47,530 bases of DNA from an archaeon BMS3Bbin15 (GTDB lineage Archaea; Hydrothermarchaeota; Hydrothermarchaeia; Hydrothermarchaeales; BMS3B). Of the stretch, positions 1-8,628 are shown in pieces. The translations under genes and the position numbers were made by a program. Below the pieces are notes generated by a model. It made no database searches. It saw nothing but the letters and a program-made list of their open reading frames with translations, and had not been told where the DNA came from. Each line of letters opens with the position of its first letter. The first letter of the stretch is position 1. The stretch lies in NCBI GenBank assembly GCA_002897955.1, contig BDTY01000064.1, forward strand, positions 1-47,530. Reading direction: 5' to 3'.

Positions 1-1
1 G

Positions 2-387
2 ATGGAGGACTTAAAAGGCATTCGTAATGCCAAGTCTACTAAATCATTCAGGTACTCTTTGAACAGTTGGTCATTCTATCAGCTTAGACAAATGATAGAA
101 TATAAAGCCAGGCTGCTTGGAGTACGTATTGTCTATGGTGACCCAGAATATACCAGTCAGGAATGTTCAAGATGTGGGCTGATAGGCAATAGGAATGGTA
201 AGGTGTTTTTAAGTGCCCCCACTGTGGCCACGTTGACCATGCTGACGTAAATGCTGCGTTCAATATAGCATTGCGTCAAGGTATAGGTCAATCTGTTGCA
301 GACAGAGATGTAACAGAAGGGAACACTGATATCCCTAAAGAGGCAACTCCAAGGACGATGGAGACCTTAGAACTCCACGAACTTTAG
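2..387 (+). pseudogene. tnpB: TnpB (IS200/IS605 OrfB) C-terminal remnant, frameshifted
   Basis: This is the C-terminal end of a TnpB RNA-guided transposon nuclease; the N-terminal part lies outside the window. The zinc ribbon starts as [10 protein letters not shown] in one frame. After a run of five T at 206-210 the matching second half, [20 protein letters not shown], continues in another frame to a TAG at 385-387. The conserved ribbon therefore needs a net frameshift to be whole, so the gene is inactive unless the T run is a sequencing error. The RuvC-III-like aspartate in HADVNAAFN is kept. The likely right end of the element (GTGGGAGTATGTCA) lies at about 501-514, beyond a later insertion. 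Confidence 0.88.
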
Positions 388-493
388 AGGCTGTCCAGTA
401 ATCAAAAATACTACAAGAAAGAAGCTAAATTTAGCCTTTATTGTCTAAAATAAGCAGTCTTTATATTACTGGGAGTAATTGTCGGACAGCCTC
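387..493. mobile_element. 107-bp MITE-like element with perfect 10-bp terminal inverted repeats
   Basis: GAGGCTGTCC at 387-396 is the exact reverse complement of GGACAGCCTC at 484-493. An inner pair, CCAGTAAT (395-402) and ATTACTGG (465-472), extends the symmetry. TTTA flanks both sides (383-386 and 494-497), as expected for a 4-bp target duplication. There is no coding capacity inside. It sits exactly at the tnpB stop codon, so the first G of the element completes the TAG. GAGGCTGTCC-type ends resemble those of several DDE insertion sequences, but I cannot name the parent family. Confidence 0.75.
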
Positions 494-515
494 TTTAGTC
501 GTGGGAGTATGTCAG

Positions 516-716
516 AGATGTGCCATAATCTTCGTTGATATAGACAGTGCTGGGAAGGCAGTGGCAAAAAAACTCCGTCATTATCTTAGTCAGATGGGTG
601 TTGTTATAGTTGAGAGATACAGACTCAACCTTCTCAGTAAGCTTGAAACAGAACAGGTGGAAAATATTCCTGTCAGGATAAGAAGACTCAGAGAGAGCTT
701 CTACCGCTGGGATTAG
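516..716 (+). pseudogene. Toprim-domain protein (UPF0292-like), C-terminal fragment
   Basis: After the inferred end of the IS200/IS605 element an open frame reads QRCAIIFVDIDSAGKAVAKK, then a hydrophobic strand and an arginine-rich tail ending RIRRLRESFYRWD. The VDIDSAG segment matches the DxD part of the Toprim fold. The overall pattern resembles the C-terminal half of small archaeal Toprim proteins (UPF0292 type; VEGKxD first, TDxDxxG later). The half carrying the conserved glutamate is missing, displaced beyond the tnpB insertion or lost. The gene is therefore broken and its product probably absent. Family assignment is an inference from a short fragment. Confidence 0.6.
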
Positions 717-718
717 TA

Positions 719-726
719 TTTATAAA
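719..726 (+). promoter_or_regulatory. TATA box for the DUF531 gene
   Basis: TTTATAAA lies directly after the Toprim fragment and about 16-28 bases before the two possible ATG codons (739 and 751). No Shine-Dalgarno sequence precedes either ATG. This favours a leaderless or nearly leaderless transcript starting near the second ATG. Confidence 0.5.
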
Positions 727-738
727 AGTTAAAATTAG

Positions 739-1770
739 ATGCTTAGAACTATGAATAAAAAATTAACAACACACTGGCCCTCATACGCAAGAAGTCTTAA
801 GAGAGAGGCAAAAAAGCTGGTTGAAGCAGGAAATATAAAGAGCCTTTACATGCTTATTGATAAAGCTCTTGGCATTGGTGATGCCTACTACAGAGCTCAG
901 GCTCTCGCCTGGGTTGCAAGAAGAATACAGGAAGCAGGCTATGACTCTTCTAAATATTTTCTGAAAGCAGTGGAAACTACAGAAAAAGTACCCCAGGAAT
1001 GGAAGCGGTCAGAAATTCTTGTTAATATAGCATATGAGATGTCAATGGCAGAAGTTAAAGATTTTAAACCACTGCTCAGAGCAGTTGAAAGTATAGATAA
1101 TGAAGAGCACAGGCGTAAAGCTATAAAGGCTGTCAGCAGGAGAATGACAAAACTTGGTCTTAAATCCAGAGCTTCTCCTGAGCCTAAGGCACCCATAATA
1201 GCAAAGTCAGAAAAGGCTACTATGGAGAAAAAGGAGATAAACACAAATATTCCTCCAATCAAAAATAAAAAGAAGAGTATTACCATGGGGCTTTACAACA
1301 CATATTCCGGGAAGTCTCTCAGAGTCGCCCACATAAGGGCAATTGCAAGGGCTGCACCTCTCTGCTATGCCTTCAACTTAAATCTTTCACTCTTTGGTTT
1401 TCCTGTAGAAACCCCGGAGGAAATTGTTGAAAAAGTTGAAAATGAGACAAGAGTCGGAAAGGAAGAAAGTTATATAAAAAAGCTTTTTGAAGAGGGAAGA
1501 TTGTCTGTTCTTGATTTTCCTGAAAAACAGTTTCAGTCTGAGTCTGGTGAGCTTGTTGCAACCACACCACACCCGGACCCCAGAAAAAAAATATCAATTG
1601 AGAAAATATCAATAAGTAATTCTTCCTTCTGCCTTCTGATGGGTCTGGGAAATCAGGGAATTCCTGGCAACATTCTAAAAAAGGTAAAGTACCATCTTGA
1701 GCTTACAGACAGGAATATTCCACTTGAGACATGTACAGCAATGGGGGTTCTTGCTGCAAAGCTTGGCTAA
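739..1770 (+). CDS. DUF531 protein with an N-terminal helical extension
   Basis: The C-terminal half (from about residue 182, ITMGLYNTYSGKSLRVAHIR) is an archaeal DUF531 (COG1772) domain. It includes RAIARAAPLCYAF, GRLSVLDFP, LVATTPHPDP, LLMGLGNQGIPG and LETCTAMGVLAAKLG. As I recall, this family has been grouped with SPOUT-type RNA methylases; the glycine-rich LMGLGNQGIPG turn and terminal ETCTAMG would suit such a knot, but that is inference. Residues 1-135 form helical repeats rich in Ala, Lys and Glu (SLYMLIDKALGIGDAYYRAQ and similar), followed by a Lys/Pro linker. Family members as I know them are shorter, so this is an extended form. The start may be the ATG at 751, which fits the upstream TATA box better. 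Confidence 0.8.
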   Translation: MLRTMNKKLTTHWPSYARSLKREAKKLVEAGNIKSLYMLIDKALGIGDAYYRAQALAWVARRIQEAGYDSSKYFLKAVETTEKVPQEWKRSEILVNIAYEMSMAEVKDFKPLLRAVESIDNEEHRRKAIKAVSRRMTKLGLKSRASPEPKAPIIAKSEKATMEKKEINTNIPPIKNKKKSITMGLYNTYSGKSLRVAHIRAIARAAPLCYAFNLNLSLFGFPVETPEEIVEKVENETRVGKEESYIKKLFEEGRLSVLDFPEKQFQSESGELVATTPHPDPRKKISIEKISISNSSFCLLMGLGNQGIPGNILKKVKYHLELTDRNIPLETCTAMGVLAAKLG

Positions 1771-1825
1771 AGAGGTTTTTGTGCGACCGGGAAGCTTAAA
1801 GTAGCATTATATAGAAAAATAATAT

Positions 1826-3157
1826 ATGCAAAAAGAAAAGCTCGCCTTCTTTTATATGCTTTCTGCCTGGGTTCTTGCAGTATTACTGTCATGTGTAATC
1901 TTCGGACCGCTTTCAGGCACATTAACCTCGAGCTATCATGCAAGAATGGTGGAGCTATTCAGAAGCCATGGGTTTGCCAGCTATGATAGCCTATCTTATG
2001 GAGGCAGGTTATTCTCTTACTATCCTCTTGGTTACTTTCTTGGAGGAGCAATAACAAGAGTCTTACCCCCTCATATCTTCTATATCCTCTTTCCAGCAGT
2101 AAACTTTTCAGCTTTTCTTTTCCTTATTTATAAAATTCATAGAAAATTTTCAAACACCTACTCTGCCATGACTGTCACCCTTCTTCTTGCAACATTTGCA
2201 TATTCAGCATTTGGCAGATTTTTTATAGACCAGCTCTCCTTTGTCTTTGCTGCTCTGGCAGTTTATCTTGTCCTTGGCAGAAGATTTTATCTCGCTGGAA
2301 TAATCTCTGCTCTGACACTCCTTGCCCATGCTGAAAGTTTCCTGTTTATTGCCTTATTTTTTATTGCATACAGCTTCAAAGATAGAAAAGTACTCATTTC
2401 TCTGTTAATAGGGACTTTTCTTGCTCTTCCCTACTATATATATTTCCTCCAGAAGTTCGACTGGTATATACCCTTTCTCAACCCTGAGTACAGATGGATT
2501 GTTAGAAGTTACTGGACTGATGTCACCCCTGGAGTAGTGAACCTTCTTAAACTCAGATATTTTCTATTTATAGGTTTTGCCGGTGCTATTTCTTATATGA
2601 GAGTAAAATTTTATCCTGCTCTCATAATTGTTGGCTCTATTTTTGTTTTCTCTGGTTCAAGATTTATTGACCCATTAGGCCTGATTTTCTTTTCAATACC
2701 TTCAGCAGCCTTTATTTCTGGAATTAAAAAGAGAAAAGTGCTGTACTATGCTGTCCTGCTCTACACCCTTCTATACCTGGGCTATGCAGTTTCCACACCC
2801 CTTCAGGTTAAAACAGGAAATGACCTTATGCATACCCTCAACTGGATAAAGGAGAATACTTCAGACAATACTACAGTAATAGCGTCTATTGGCGACGGGC
2901 ACCTAATAACATACTATGCCAAGAGAAAGGACTTTGCAGATGGCCTGTTTGAATATGCTAACCTGACAAAGGCGAAGCTTGACCTTCTTGCTTTTCGGGG
3001 AGATAAATCTTATATGAGAAAGATTATCAATACTTCATATAGACCAAAAGTTTTTCTTGTGAAAAAGCAGAGCAGAATCTACATGTTCCTCAGAGACAGA
3101 TTCAATGTACTCTATGAGAACGGAAATTATGTTGTTCTGGGTGGTAAATATGATTAG
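1826..3157 (+). CDS. Polytopic membrane protein, GT-C glycosyltransferase-like
   Basis: The protein has 443 residues, with about nine or ten hydrophobic segments over residues 8-325 and a soluble C-terminal part of about 115 residues. The first external loop carries acidic and aromatic residues (SYHARMVELFRSHGFASYDS, then YYPLGYFLGG), a layout seen in GT-C enzymes that use polyprenyl-phosphate sugars. The tail begins LMHTLNWIKENTSDNTTVIA and continues SIGDGHLITYYAKRK, similar to the soluble tails of such proteins. The exact activity and substrate are unknown. Its stop codon overlaps the start of homoserine kinase by 8 bases, so the two are probably co-transcribed even though their jobs look unrelated. 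Confidence 0.6.
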   Translation: MQKEKLAFFYMLSAWVLAVLLSCVIFGPLSGTLTSSYHARMVELFRSHGFASYDSLSYGGRLFSYYPLGYFLGGAITRVLPPHIFYILFPAVNFSAFLFLIYKIHRKFSNTYSAMTVTLLLATFAYSAFGRFFIDQLSFVFAALAVYLVLGRRFYLAGIISALTLLAHAESFLFIALFFIAYSFKDRKVLISLLIGTFLALPYYIYFLQKFDWYIPFLNPEYRWIVRSYWTDVTPGVVNLLKLRYFLFIGFAGAISYMRVKFYPALIIVGSIFVFSGSRFIDPLGLIFFSIPSAAFISGIKKRKVLYYAVLLYTLLYLGYAVSTPLQVKTGNDLMHTLNWIKENTSDNTTVIASIGDGHLITYYAKRKDFADGLFEYANLTKAKLDLLAFRGDKSYMRKIINTSYRPKVFLVKKQSRIYMFLRDRFNVLYENGNYVVLGGKYD

Positions 3158-4055
3158 AGTTATTTCTCCTGCCACAAGCGCAAACCTTGGTCCGGGTTTC
3201 GATGTTATTGCAGTAGCTCTTGAAAGACCAGAGGATAGCATGGAGTTCTGTGAAATTGATGAAGGAATAGAGATTGAAGTTAAGGGCTACAGTGTGCCCG
3301 TTTCTCCTGAGAAGAATATAGCCGGAATTGTGGCTAATAAAATGCTAGGTGATTTCAAAATTGAAAGAGGAGTGAGAATATCCCTCAATAAAGGCATAAG
3401 GCCTATGAGTGGTCTGGGTTCAAGTGCTGCTTCAAGTACTGGAACAGTTATTGGAATTTCAGAACTCTTTGGTATATCAATGAACAGGGATAAACTTCTT
3501 GAATACTCTCTTATTGGAGAGAAAGCTACCTCAGGCTCTTTTCATGCAGATAACATCTCAGCCTGCCTTCTCGGAGGATTGACAATAGCATTATCCGAGC
3601 CTCTTAAAGCTTTCAGATTTGATGTAGCTTCGAGTATTGATTACGTTGCAGTCCTGCCCGATGTTGAAGTCAATACGAGAGAAGCAAGAAAAATTCTTCC
3701 AAAAAAAATTACTCTCAGGAAATACTCCAGCAATCTGGCAAGGGCGTGCCTTCTGGTGAGAGCTCTGGAAGAGGGAGATTTTAAAAAGCTGAACATAGCC
3801 TATGAAGACAATCTTATCACACCCCTGAGAAGCAAACTTGTGCCCTTCTATTATGAGTTAAAAAGGGAAGCTTTAAGCACAGGAGCAGAAGCCTTTTTTA
3901 TCAGCGGGTCAGGGCCTGCCACACTATCATTGTTAAACAGAGAAAAAGTCGATGCCAGAGATTTAGCAGAACACCTCAAGAGTTTCTACCTGAATAAAGG
4001 AATCGAAGCTGAAATCTACTGGGGTAAAATAGGTGAAGGGACAAGAGTTACATAA
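3150..4055 (+). CDS. thrB: Homoserine kinase
   Basis: A GHMP-family kinase that phosphorylates homoserine for threonine synthesis. It begins MIRVISPATSANLGPGFDVI, the usual archaeal ThrB start. The ATP-binding GLGSSAASS loop lies near residue 87, and a C-terminal FFISGSGPATLSL motif is present. Translation from 3150 gives 301 residues, normal for the family; an upstream in-frame ATG at 3105 would overlap the membrane-protein gene by 53 bases and is not needed. The partner enzyme, homoserine dehydrogenase, and its predicted ACT regulator lie 4.6 kb away on the other strand, so the pathway is locally clustered but not in one operon. Confidence 0.95.
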   Translation: MIRVISPATSANLGPGFDVIAVALERPEDSMEFCEIDEGIEIEVKGYSVPVSPEKNIAGIVANKMLGDFKIERGVRISLNKGIRPMSGLGSSAASSTGTVIGISELFGISMNRDKLLEYSLIGEKATSGSFHADNISACLLGGLTIALSEPLKAFRFDVASSIDYVAVLPDVEVNTREARKILPKKITLRKYSSNLARACLLVRALEEGDFKKLNIAYEDNLITPLRSKLVPFYYELKREALSTGAEAFFISGSGPATLSLLNREKVDARDLAEHLKSFYLNKGIEAEIYWGKIGEGTRVT

Positions 4056-4059
4056 AACT

Positions 4060-4623
4060 TCATCTTCTTATTAGACTGGAATACAAAGATATAAATAAAT
4101 TGTTTAAAGGTTTCAGCCTTGTTCTCAGTGAATAAATAATGAAGGAGGAAAAGATGGCAACCACAGCAGAACCAATAATGTCAAAAGGAAAATGAATCCC
4201 AACAAATACCCTTGCAAATCCTCCCAGAAAACCGAGAACAAATAAAATAAGCCCAGATGTTCTTGTTTTCCTGAAGTATATTAACGTAAATGCTATTGAC
4301 AACATGAAAGTTGTATGGTCTGAGGGAAAGGATGAATCAGATGAATGTAAAACCAATAATTTTCCTAAATGTAACATAAAAGGTCTCGGATGATAATAAA
4401 AAGAACCGATTATAAAATTGAATGAAAGTCCTAGAATAGAGGCATAAAAACAGTATAGTGCAGTATTTTGATATTTGTTCTTAAACCATAAATAAACAAC
4501 CCATAATATAAAAATGATAGGCATATATTTTGCAGCAATTATTGCAGCATAATCCAGTATAGGGTTTGTTCCAGCAAAATGATTTATATAGTTAAACATA
4601 GCTATGTTCAATTCAGATATCAT
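4060..4623 (-). CDS. PAP2-family membrane phosphatase
   Basis: An integral membrane phosphatase of 187 residues with about five or six hydrophobic helices. The three PAP2 signatures are visible: YHPRPF, the serine-histidine motif SFPSDHTTF, and ARVFVGIHFPFDIIGS. Enzymes of this group dephosphorylate polyprenyl diphosphates or lipid phosphates at the outer membrane face (BcrC/undecaprenyl-diphosphatase type), so recycling of the archaeal lipid carrier is a plausible role. The gene converges on thrB with a 4-bp gap. Codon use is AT-rich. The substrate is not shown by the sequence. Confidence 0.85.
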   Translation of the reverse strand: MISELNIAMFNYINHFAGTNPILDYAAIIAAKYMPIIFILWVVYLWFKNKYQNTALYCFYASILGLSFNFIIGSFYYHPRPFMLHLGKLLVLHSSDSSFPSDHTTFMLSIAFTLIYFRKTRTSGLILFVLGFLGGFARVFVGIHFPFDIIGSAVVAIFSSFIIYSLRTRLKPLNNLFISLYSSLIRR

Positions 4624-4892
4624 CTAAAACCACCATTTACACTTAAAAGTTACATTTCAGCTTAATTCCGTAGATTATTTTTGACTAATATTATCGTCTA
4701 ATTTAATCGTTGATTTTTATATCTATGCAGAATAACTCGTGTATAACACCACCATATTACAAAACATAACTTATAAATATTTTGTTTGCCTCTTTCTGAT
4801 GAATTAATAGAGAATTCCTTTATATCAGCTTCAGCCTAACAGTCACCAGGTTATTGGAAGGAACATAGCAATCAATTGCCTATCAAGAATGA
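4624..4892. other. AT-rich intergenic stretch
   Basis: I see no gene, tRNA or clear repeat here. It separates the PAP2 gene from the 3' end of SRP RNA and presumably holds the PAP2 promoter and the SRP RNA terminator, since an A run at 4897-4900 reads as T on the minus strand. Several TATA-like AT tracts occur, but none stands out. Confidence 0.5.
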
Positions 4893-4900
4893 AATTAAAA

Positions 4901-5214
4901 GCGGGCACGCCTGAGAGTGAAAGCTCCTCCCTGAATTCCGCACATCCAGGCATACCTCCACTCCGCAACCCTGCAAGCACCAAGCGTCCAGCCTACCGCT
5001 GTTCTCTTCCGAGCCTCACGGGGTTCAGCTGGCAGAGGCAGTTATACCAACCCTTCCGGAGAGGTACTCTGCCACCGTCGGTCCTGCAGGACGAAGCTTC
5101 TACAGCATGCCTGGAGGCCTCCTCCAGTTTGAATACCTTGCCTCTCAGGCTTCGACCCCGGCATATCGACGATTTCAGGTTACAGGGGACGCCGAACCCC
5201 CCGGTCTAGCCCGC
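4901..5214 (-). ncRNA. ffs: Archaeal signal recognition particle (7S) RNA
   Basis: Read on the minus strand, the RNA opens GCGGGCTAGACCGGGGGGTT and continues through the conserved archaeal 5' domain (GGCGTCCCCTGTAACC, GTCGATATGCCGGGG). The last bases, GCCCGC, pair with the first six to form helix 1, fixing the ends at 5214 and 4901 (314 nt, usual archaeal size). Helix 8 is clear around 4992-5022: GTGAGGCTCGGAAGAGAACA carries the GGAA tetraloop (5007-5010), followed by the asymmetric-loop side. This is the SRP54 binding site. A second loop, CCGGAAGGG, near 5052-5060 fits the SRP19-binding helix 6. A T run follows the 3' end. A 106-codon frame on the opposite strand is an artefact of this RNA. 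Confidence 0.95.
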
Positions 5215-5257
5215 AGATGAACTAAGAGAAAGTTAACATAGTCATTAAAAGATAAAC

Positions 5258-6076
5258 CTAGAGCTTTCTGACAATATAATCCAGCATGTCCTTGAAAATA
5301 TAGTAGCCATCTCCATAACCCTCTGGCTTGCCATAATCTCTTGTCCAGTCCGGATACATATACCTGTAGAAGGCTCTTTCAGGATGAGGCATCATACCCA
5401 TAACATTTCCTGCATTATTTGTTAAACCTGCAATGTCACCGTAGCTGCCACTGGGATTCTCTGGATAGCTTCCCAAGGCCAGTTTTCCCTCTCCTGAGGC
5501 ATATTTGAAAGTTATCTGCCTGTTCTCCTCAAGCTCCTCGTATGTTTTTTCCTCTTTACCTTCAGGAAGAATCAGCCTTCCTTCACCATTAGCAACTGGA
5601 ATCTTTACAAGTTCCCCAACACTTCTGGTGAATAAACCACCTCTGTAGCTTTTGATATGACACCATCTGTCTTCAAATCTTGCTGAAATATTCTTTCCCA
5701 GTGCAAGAGTGATATCCGAACCAGGCAGAAATTCAGCTTCAATTAAAGCCTGAAACCCATTACATATGCCAAGAACGGGATTACTCTCGGCTATAAATTC
5801 CTCAAAATCTGTTTTTAGATTATACCTTAGAAGCTTGCCAAGAATTACACCGCTTCTAACCATATCCCCAAATGAGAAACCACCCGGAAGAATAATTCCA
5901 TTATAATCCTCAAGAGAGATATGTCCTTTTATTATTCTGTTAAGGTGCACCACATCAGCTCTGGCACCCAGGTCGAAAACTGCATCTTTCGTTTCAGCAT
6001 CACAATTTGTACCGGGCGCTCTTATTATAAGCACCTTTACATCCTCAAGCCTCAAAGTCTCACCCCCGTCTGCCAT
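5258..6076 (-). CDS. purQ: Phosphoribosylformylglycinamidine synthase, glutaminase subunit
   Basis: The glutamine amidotransferase partner of PurL; it supplies ammonia for conversion of FGAR to FGAM in purine synthesis. It has 272 residues. Motifs in order: APGTNCDAET near residue 20, LPGGFSFGDMVRSG, the nucleophile cysteine in LGICNGFQAL, and the late MMPHPERAF with its histidine and glutamate. The ATG lies inside the end of purL (25-bp overlap), indicating tight coupling. It is the last protein gene before the SRP RNA, whose 5' end is 43 bases beyond the purQ stop. Confidence 0.95.
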   Translation of the reverse strand: MADGGETLRLEDVKVLIIRAPGTNCDAETKDAVFDLGARADVVHLNRIIKGHISLEDYNGIILPGGFSFGDMVRSGVILGKLLRYNLKTDFEEFIAESNPVLGICNGFQALIEAEFLPGSDITLALGKNISARFEDRWCHIKSYRGGLFTRSVGELVKIPVANGEGRLILPEGKEEKTYEELEENRQITFKYASGEGKLALGSYPENPSGSYGDIAGLTNNAGNVMGMMPHPERAFYRYMYPDWTRDYGKPEGYGDGYYIFKDMLDYIVRKL

Positions 6077-8394
6077 GCTTTCTTCAGACCATCAAGACCT
6101 TCAGTTAAGACATTTTTATCTCTGCTGAACACCACGATTTCTTTCTTTCCGAGAGTTTTTCCTATCTTAGAACAGAGCACATCTGAAAAAAGCTCTTCGA
6201 ACTCCTCAGCTCTGGAAGGTGAAACCTCAATCAGGAAGCGTGAGTTACTCTCAGAGAAGAGAATAAAGTCTTCTCTGAGCTCTCCAACACCTGAAAGTTC
6301 GATTTCTGCTCCGTAGCCTCCTGCAAAGCACATTTCAGCCAGAGCAACCCCTAGTCCTCCCTCACTCAAATCATGACATGAGATGACAAGACCCCTGTCA
6401 ATAGCCCCTGTCACAGCTTTAAATGTTTTAATTGCCTTCTCAGGCTCAACTCTGGGAACACTTATTCCAAGATAGTCCTTGAGCTTGTAGTAATGACTTC
6501 CTCCCAGCTCTTTTCCTGTCTCTCCAGCAAGGTAAAGGTAGTTTCCACTGCCCTTCAATCCCATGGTAACCGCCCTTCGTATGTCAGGAATTATGCCCAG
6601 GGCTGAGATTAGGAGAGTCGGTGTAACCGCTCCGGAGCTGGATTCATTGTAGAGGCTGTCTTTACCGGAAATAAAAGGAGCTCTGTAAACTTTTGCTATG
6701 TCATAACATGCCTGAGCAGCCTTCACCAGAGAGCCAAGATTCTCAGGTTTTTCAGGATTGCCCCAGCAGAAATTATCGAGAAGAGCAATTCTTCTACCTC
6801 CAACAGCAATATTGTTTCTGATAGCTTCGTCTATTGCAGAGGCTGCCATCCAGTATGGACTGATTTTTCCATACTCAGGATTTATACCATTGGAAATCAC
6901 AATACCCTGCCAGGAGTTGCGGAGAGGCTTCAAAACAGAAGCATCCCCAGGACCGTCATGGTTCTCACCCTGCAACGGCTTTATCACAGTGGATGCCTTA
7001 ACTTCATGGTCATAGGTTCTTATTACACTTTCCTTGCTTGCTATATTTGGCATAGCAAGAATACTCTTCAAATCTTCACCAAGGTCCCCCATTTCAAATT
7101 CAGGTTCTTCTAAAACATTCTCCTTAAACTCTGCATTTCTGACAACTCTGGGGATGCCATTAAAAAGAAACTCAATACTTATTTCAGCCACTTTTTCCTT
7201 CTCATAAAACACTTTAAGAAGACTGTCTCCTGTCAGCCTGCCTATCTCCATGGCCTCAACTTCCTCACTCTCGAAAATTTCAATAACACTCTCCTTATTC
7301 TTCTCGGGTACGATAACAAGCATTCTCTCCTGGGACTCAGAAACCCATATCTCCCAGGGTTTCATATTCGGATATTTCAACGGCACTTTTTCGAGATAAA
7401 CCATTGCACCGCAGTTGAAGGTGTCTGCCATCTCACCTATGGCTGAGCTGAGCCCACCTCCTCCGAGGTCAGTTATTGCACTCCCAAGCTCTTTATCTTT
7501 TATTTCAAGCAGGGCTCGCTTTATTTTCTCCTCTTCAATAGGGTCACCTATCTGCACAGCAACACTGAATATTTCTTCTGCCTTCTCTCCCAGCTCTGTA
7601 CTTGCAAAGGTTACACCGTGAATTCCATCTCTTCCAGTCTTTCCTCCTGCAAGAATTAATATATCCCCTGCCTTTGCCTCTCTTCTGTACTTGCTCTTAT
7701 TAACAATGCCAACAGTACCGCAGTAAACCAGTGGATTTGTTATATAACTGTTATCAAAGAGAATAGCCCCGTTTACAGTGGGTATTCCCATGTTATTACC
7801 ATAATACCCGATTCCTGCAACAACATAGTTGAAGATAAATCTTGGATGTTTAAAGCCTGTGGGTAACTCACTGTAATTTATGTCCAGATTTCCAAAACAT
7901 AGCACGTCAGTATTTGCTATAGGCTCTCCCCATACACCAAGAATATCTCTTATTACACCACCCACGCCCGTAGCTGCGCCACCAAAGGGTTCTATTGAAC
8001 TGGGATGGTTGTGAGTTTCCACCTTGAAGGCTATTGCATAGTCCCCCTCAAAATCCACAATTCCTGCATTGTCCTCAAAAACCGAGAAACACCAATCAGG
8101 AGAAAGTTCATGTGTAACTCTTGCTACTGTACTTTTAAGAAGGTTGTCAACTTCGCCGGAAGGAGTTTTTATTAAACCTCTGAAGGTTTTGTGTACGCAA
8201 TGCTCACTCCATGTCTGAGCAAAGGTCTCAAGCTCCACATCCGTAGGATTCCTTCCAAGCTCAGAGAAGTATTTTTTTATTGCCTGCATCTCCTCGAAGC
8301 TCAGGGCAAGCTGTCCCTCCATGCTTATTCTCTGAAGTTTTTCGCTATCAGCCTCTATAATCTCAATTTCATTAGCCTGCATATTAATACTCAC
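6052..8394 (-). CDS. purL: Phosphoribosylformylglycinamidine synthase, synthetase subunit
   Basis: The ATP-dependent subunit that aminates FGAR with ammonia from PurQ. The protein has about 780 residues and the small PurL architecture that needs PurS and PurQ. Motifs: TFAQTWSEHCVHKTF near residue 60, VETHNHPSSIEPFGGAATGV, a central GDILILAGGKTGRDGIHG, ITDLGGGGLSSA, and a second-half ISCHDLSEGGLGVALAE. The first possible start is GTG at 8394. An ATG four codons later (8382) has GTGAG at a good SD distance and is equally likely. The order purS-purL-purQ follows the pathway complex. Confidence 0.95.
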   Translation of the reverse strand: MSINMQANEIEIIEADSEKLQRISMEGQLALSFEEMQAIKKYFSELGRNPTDVELETFAQTWSEHCVHKTFRGLIKTPSGEVDNLLKSTVARVTHELSPDWCFSVFEDNAGIVDFEGDYAIAFKVETHNHPSSIEPFGGAATGVGGVIRDILGVWGEPIANTDVLCFGNLDINYSELPTGFKHPRFIFNYVVAGIGYYGNNMGIPTVNGAILFDNSYITNPLVYCGTVGIVNKSKYRREAKAGDILILAGGKTGRDGIHGVTFASTELGEKAEEIFSVAVQIGDPIEEEKIKRALLEIKDKELGSAITDLGGGGLSSAIGEMADTFNCGAMVYLEKVPLKYPNMKPWEIWVSESQERMLVIVPEKNKESVIEIFESEEVEAMEIGRLTGDSLLKVFYEKEKVAEISIEFLFNGIPRVVRNAEFKENVLEEPEFEMGDLGEDLKSILAMPNIASKESVIRTYDHEVKASTVIKPLQGENHDGPGDASVLKPLRNSWQGIVISNGINPEYGKISPYWMAASAIDEAIRNNIAVGGRRIALLDNFCWGNPEKPENLGSLVKAAQACYDIAKVYRAPFISGKDSLYNESSSGAVTPTLLISALGIIPDIRRAVTMGLKGSGNYLYLAGETGKELGGSHYYKLKDYLGISVPRVEPEKAIKTFKAVTGAIDRGLVISCHDLSEGGLGVALAEMCFAGGYGAEIELSGVGELREDFILFSESNSRFLIEVSPSRAEEFEELFSDVLCSKIGKTLGKKEIVVFSRDKNVLTEGLDGLKKAWQTGVRL

Positions 8395-8408
8395 TTTAAT
8401 ACCTATTC

Positions 8409-8627
8409 CTAAAGCTGTAGTATTTCATAATCCTGGCTTGTTGTGTTTGCAAGGAACCTTCTGCATACTTCCTCCACCTCCTCCCTGTTGCAACCCTTTA
8501 TCCAGAATATCTTCGCAGTTTTTACTTCTTCAGCACACTCAAAACCCAGCATCTTCAAACCCTGAAGGGTGGTGTCGCCTTCCGGGTCCTGCACACCCTT
8601 TTTATAGTAAATTCTAACTTCCCACAT
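8409..8627 (-). CDS. purS: PurS subunit of FGAM synthase
   Basis: A small 72-residue protein that bridges PurL and PurQ in the FGAM synthase complex. Recognisable features are MWEVRIYYKKGVQDPEGDTT, LKMLGFECAEEVKTAKIFWI and a C-terminal CRRFLANTTSQDYEI. A strong GGAGGTGG ribosome site precedes the ATG. It starts one base after the homoserine dehydrogenase stop, so threonine and purine genes share a transcript. Confidence 0.93.
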   Translation of the reverse strand: MWEVRIYYKKGVQDPEGDTTLQGLKMLGFECAEEVKTAKIFWIKGCNREEVEEVCRRFLANTTSQDYEILQL

Positions 8628-8628
8628 A

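Noticed and set aside
4889-5209. 106-codon plus-strand frame
   Set aside because: It is the reverse complement of the SRP RNA; the sequence is constrained by RNA pairing and the protein has no recognisable features.
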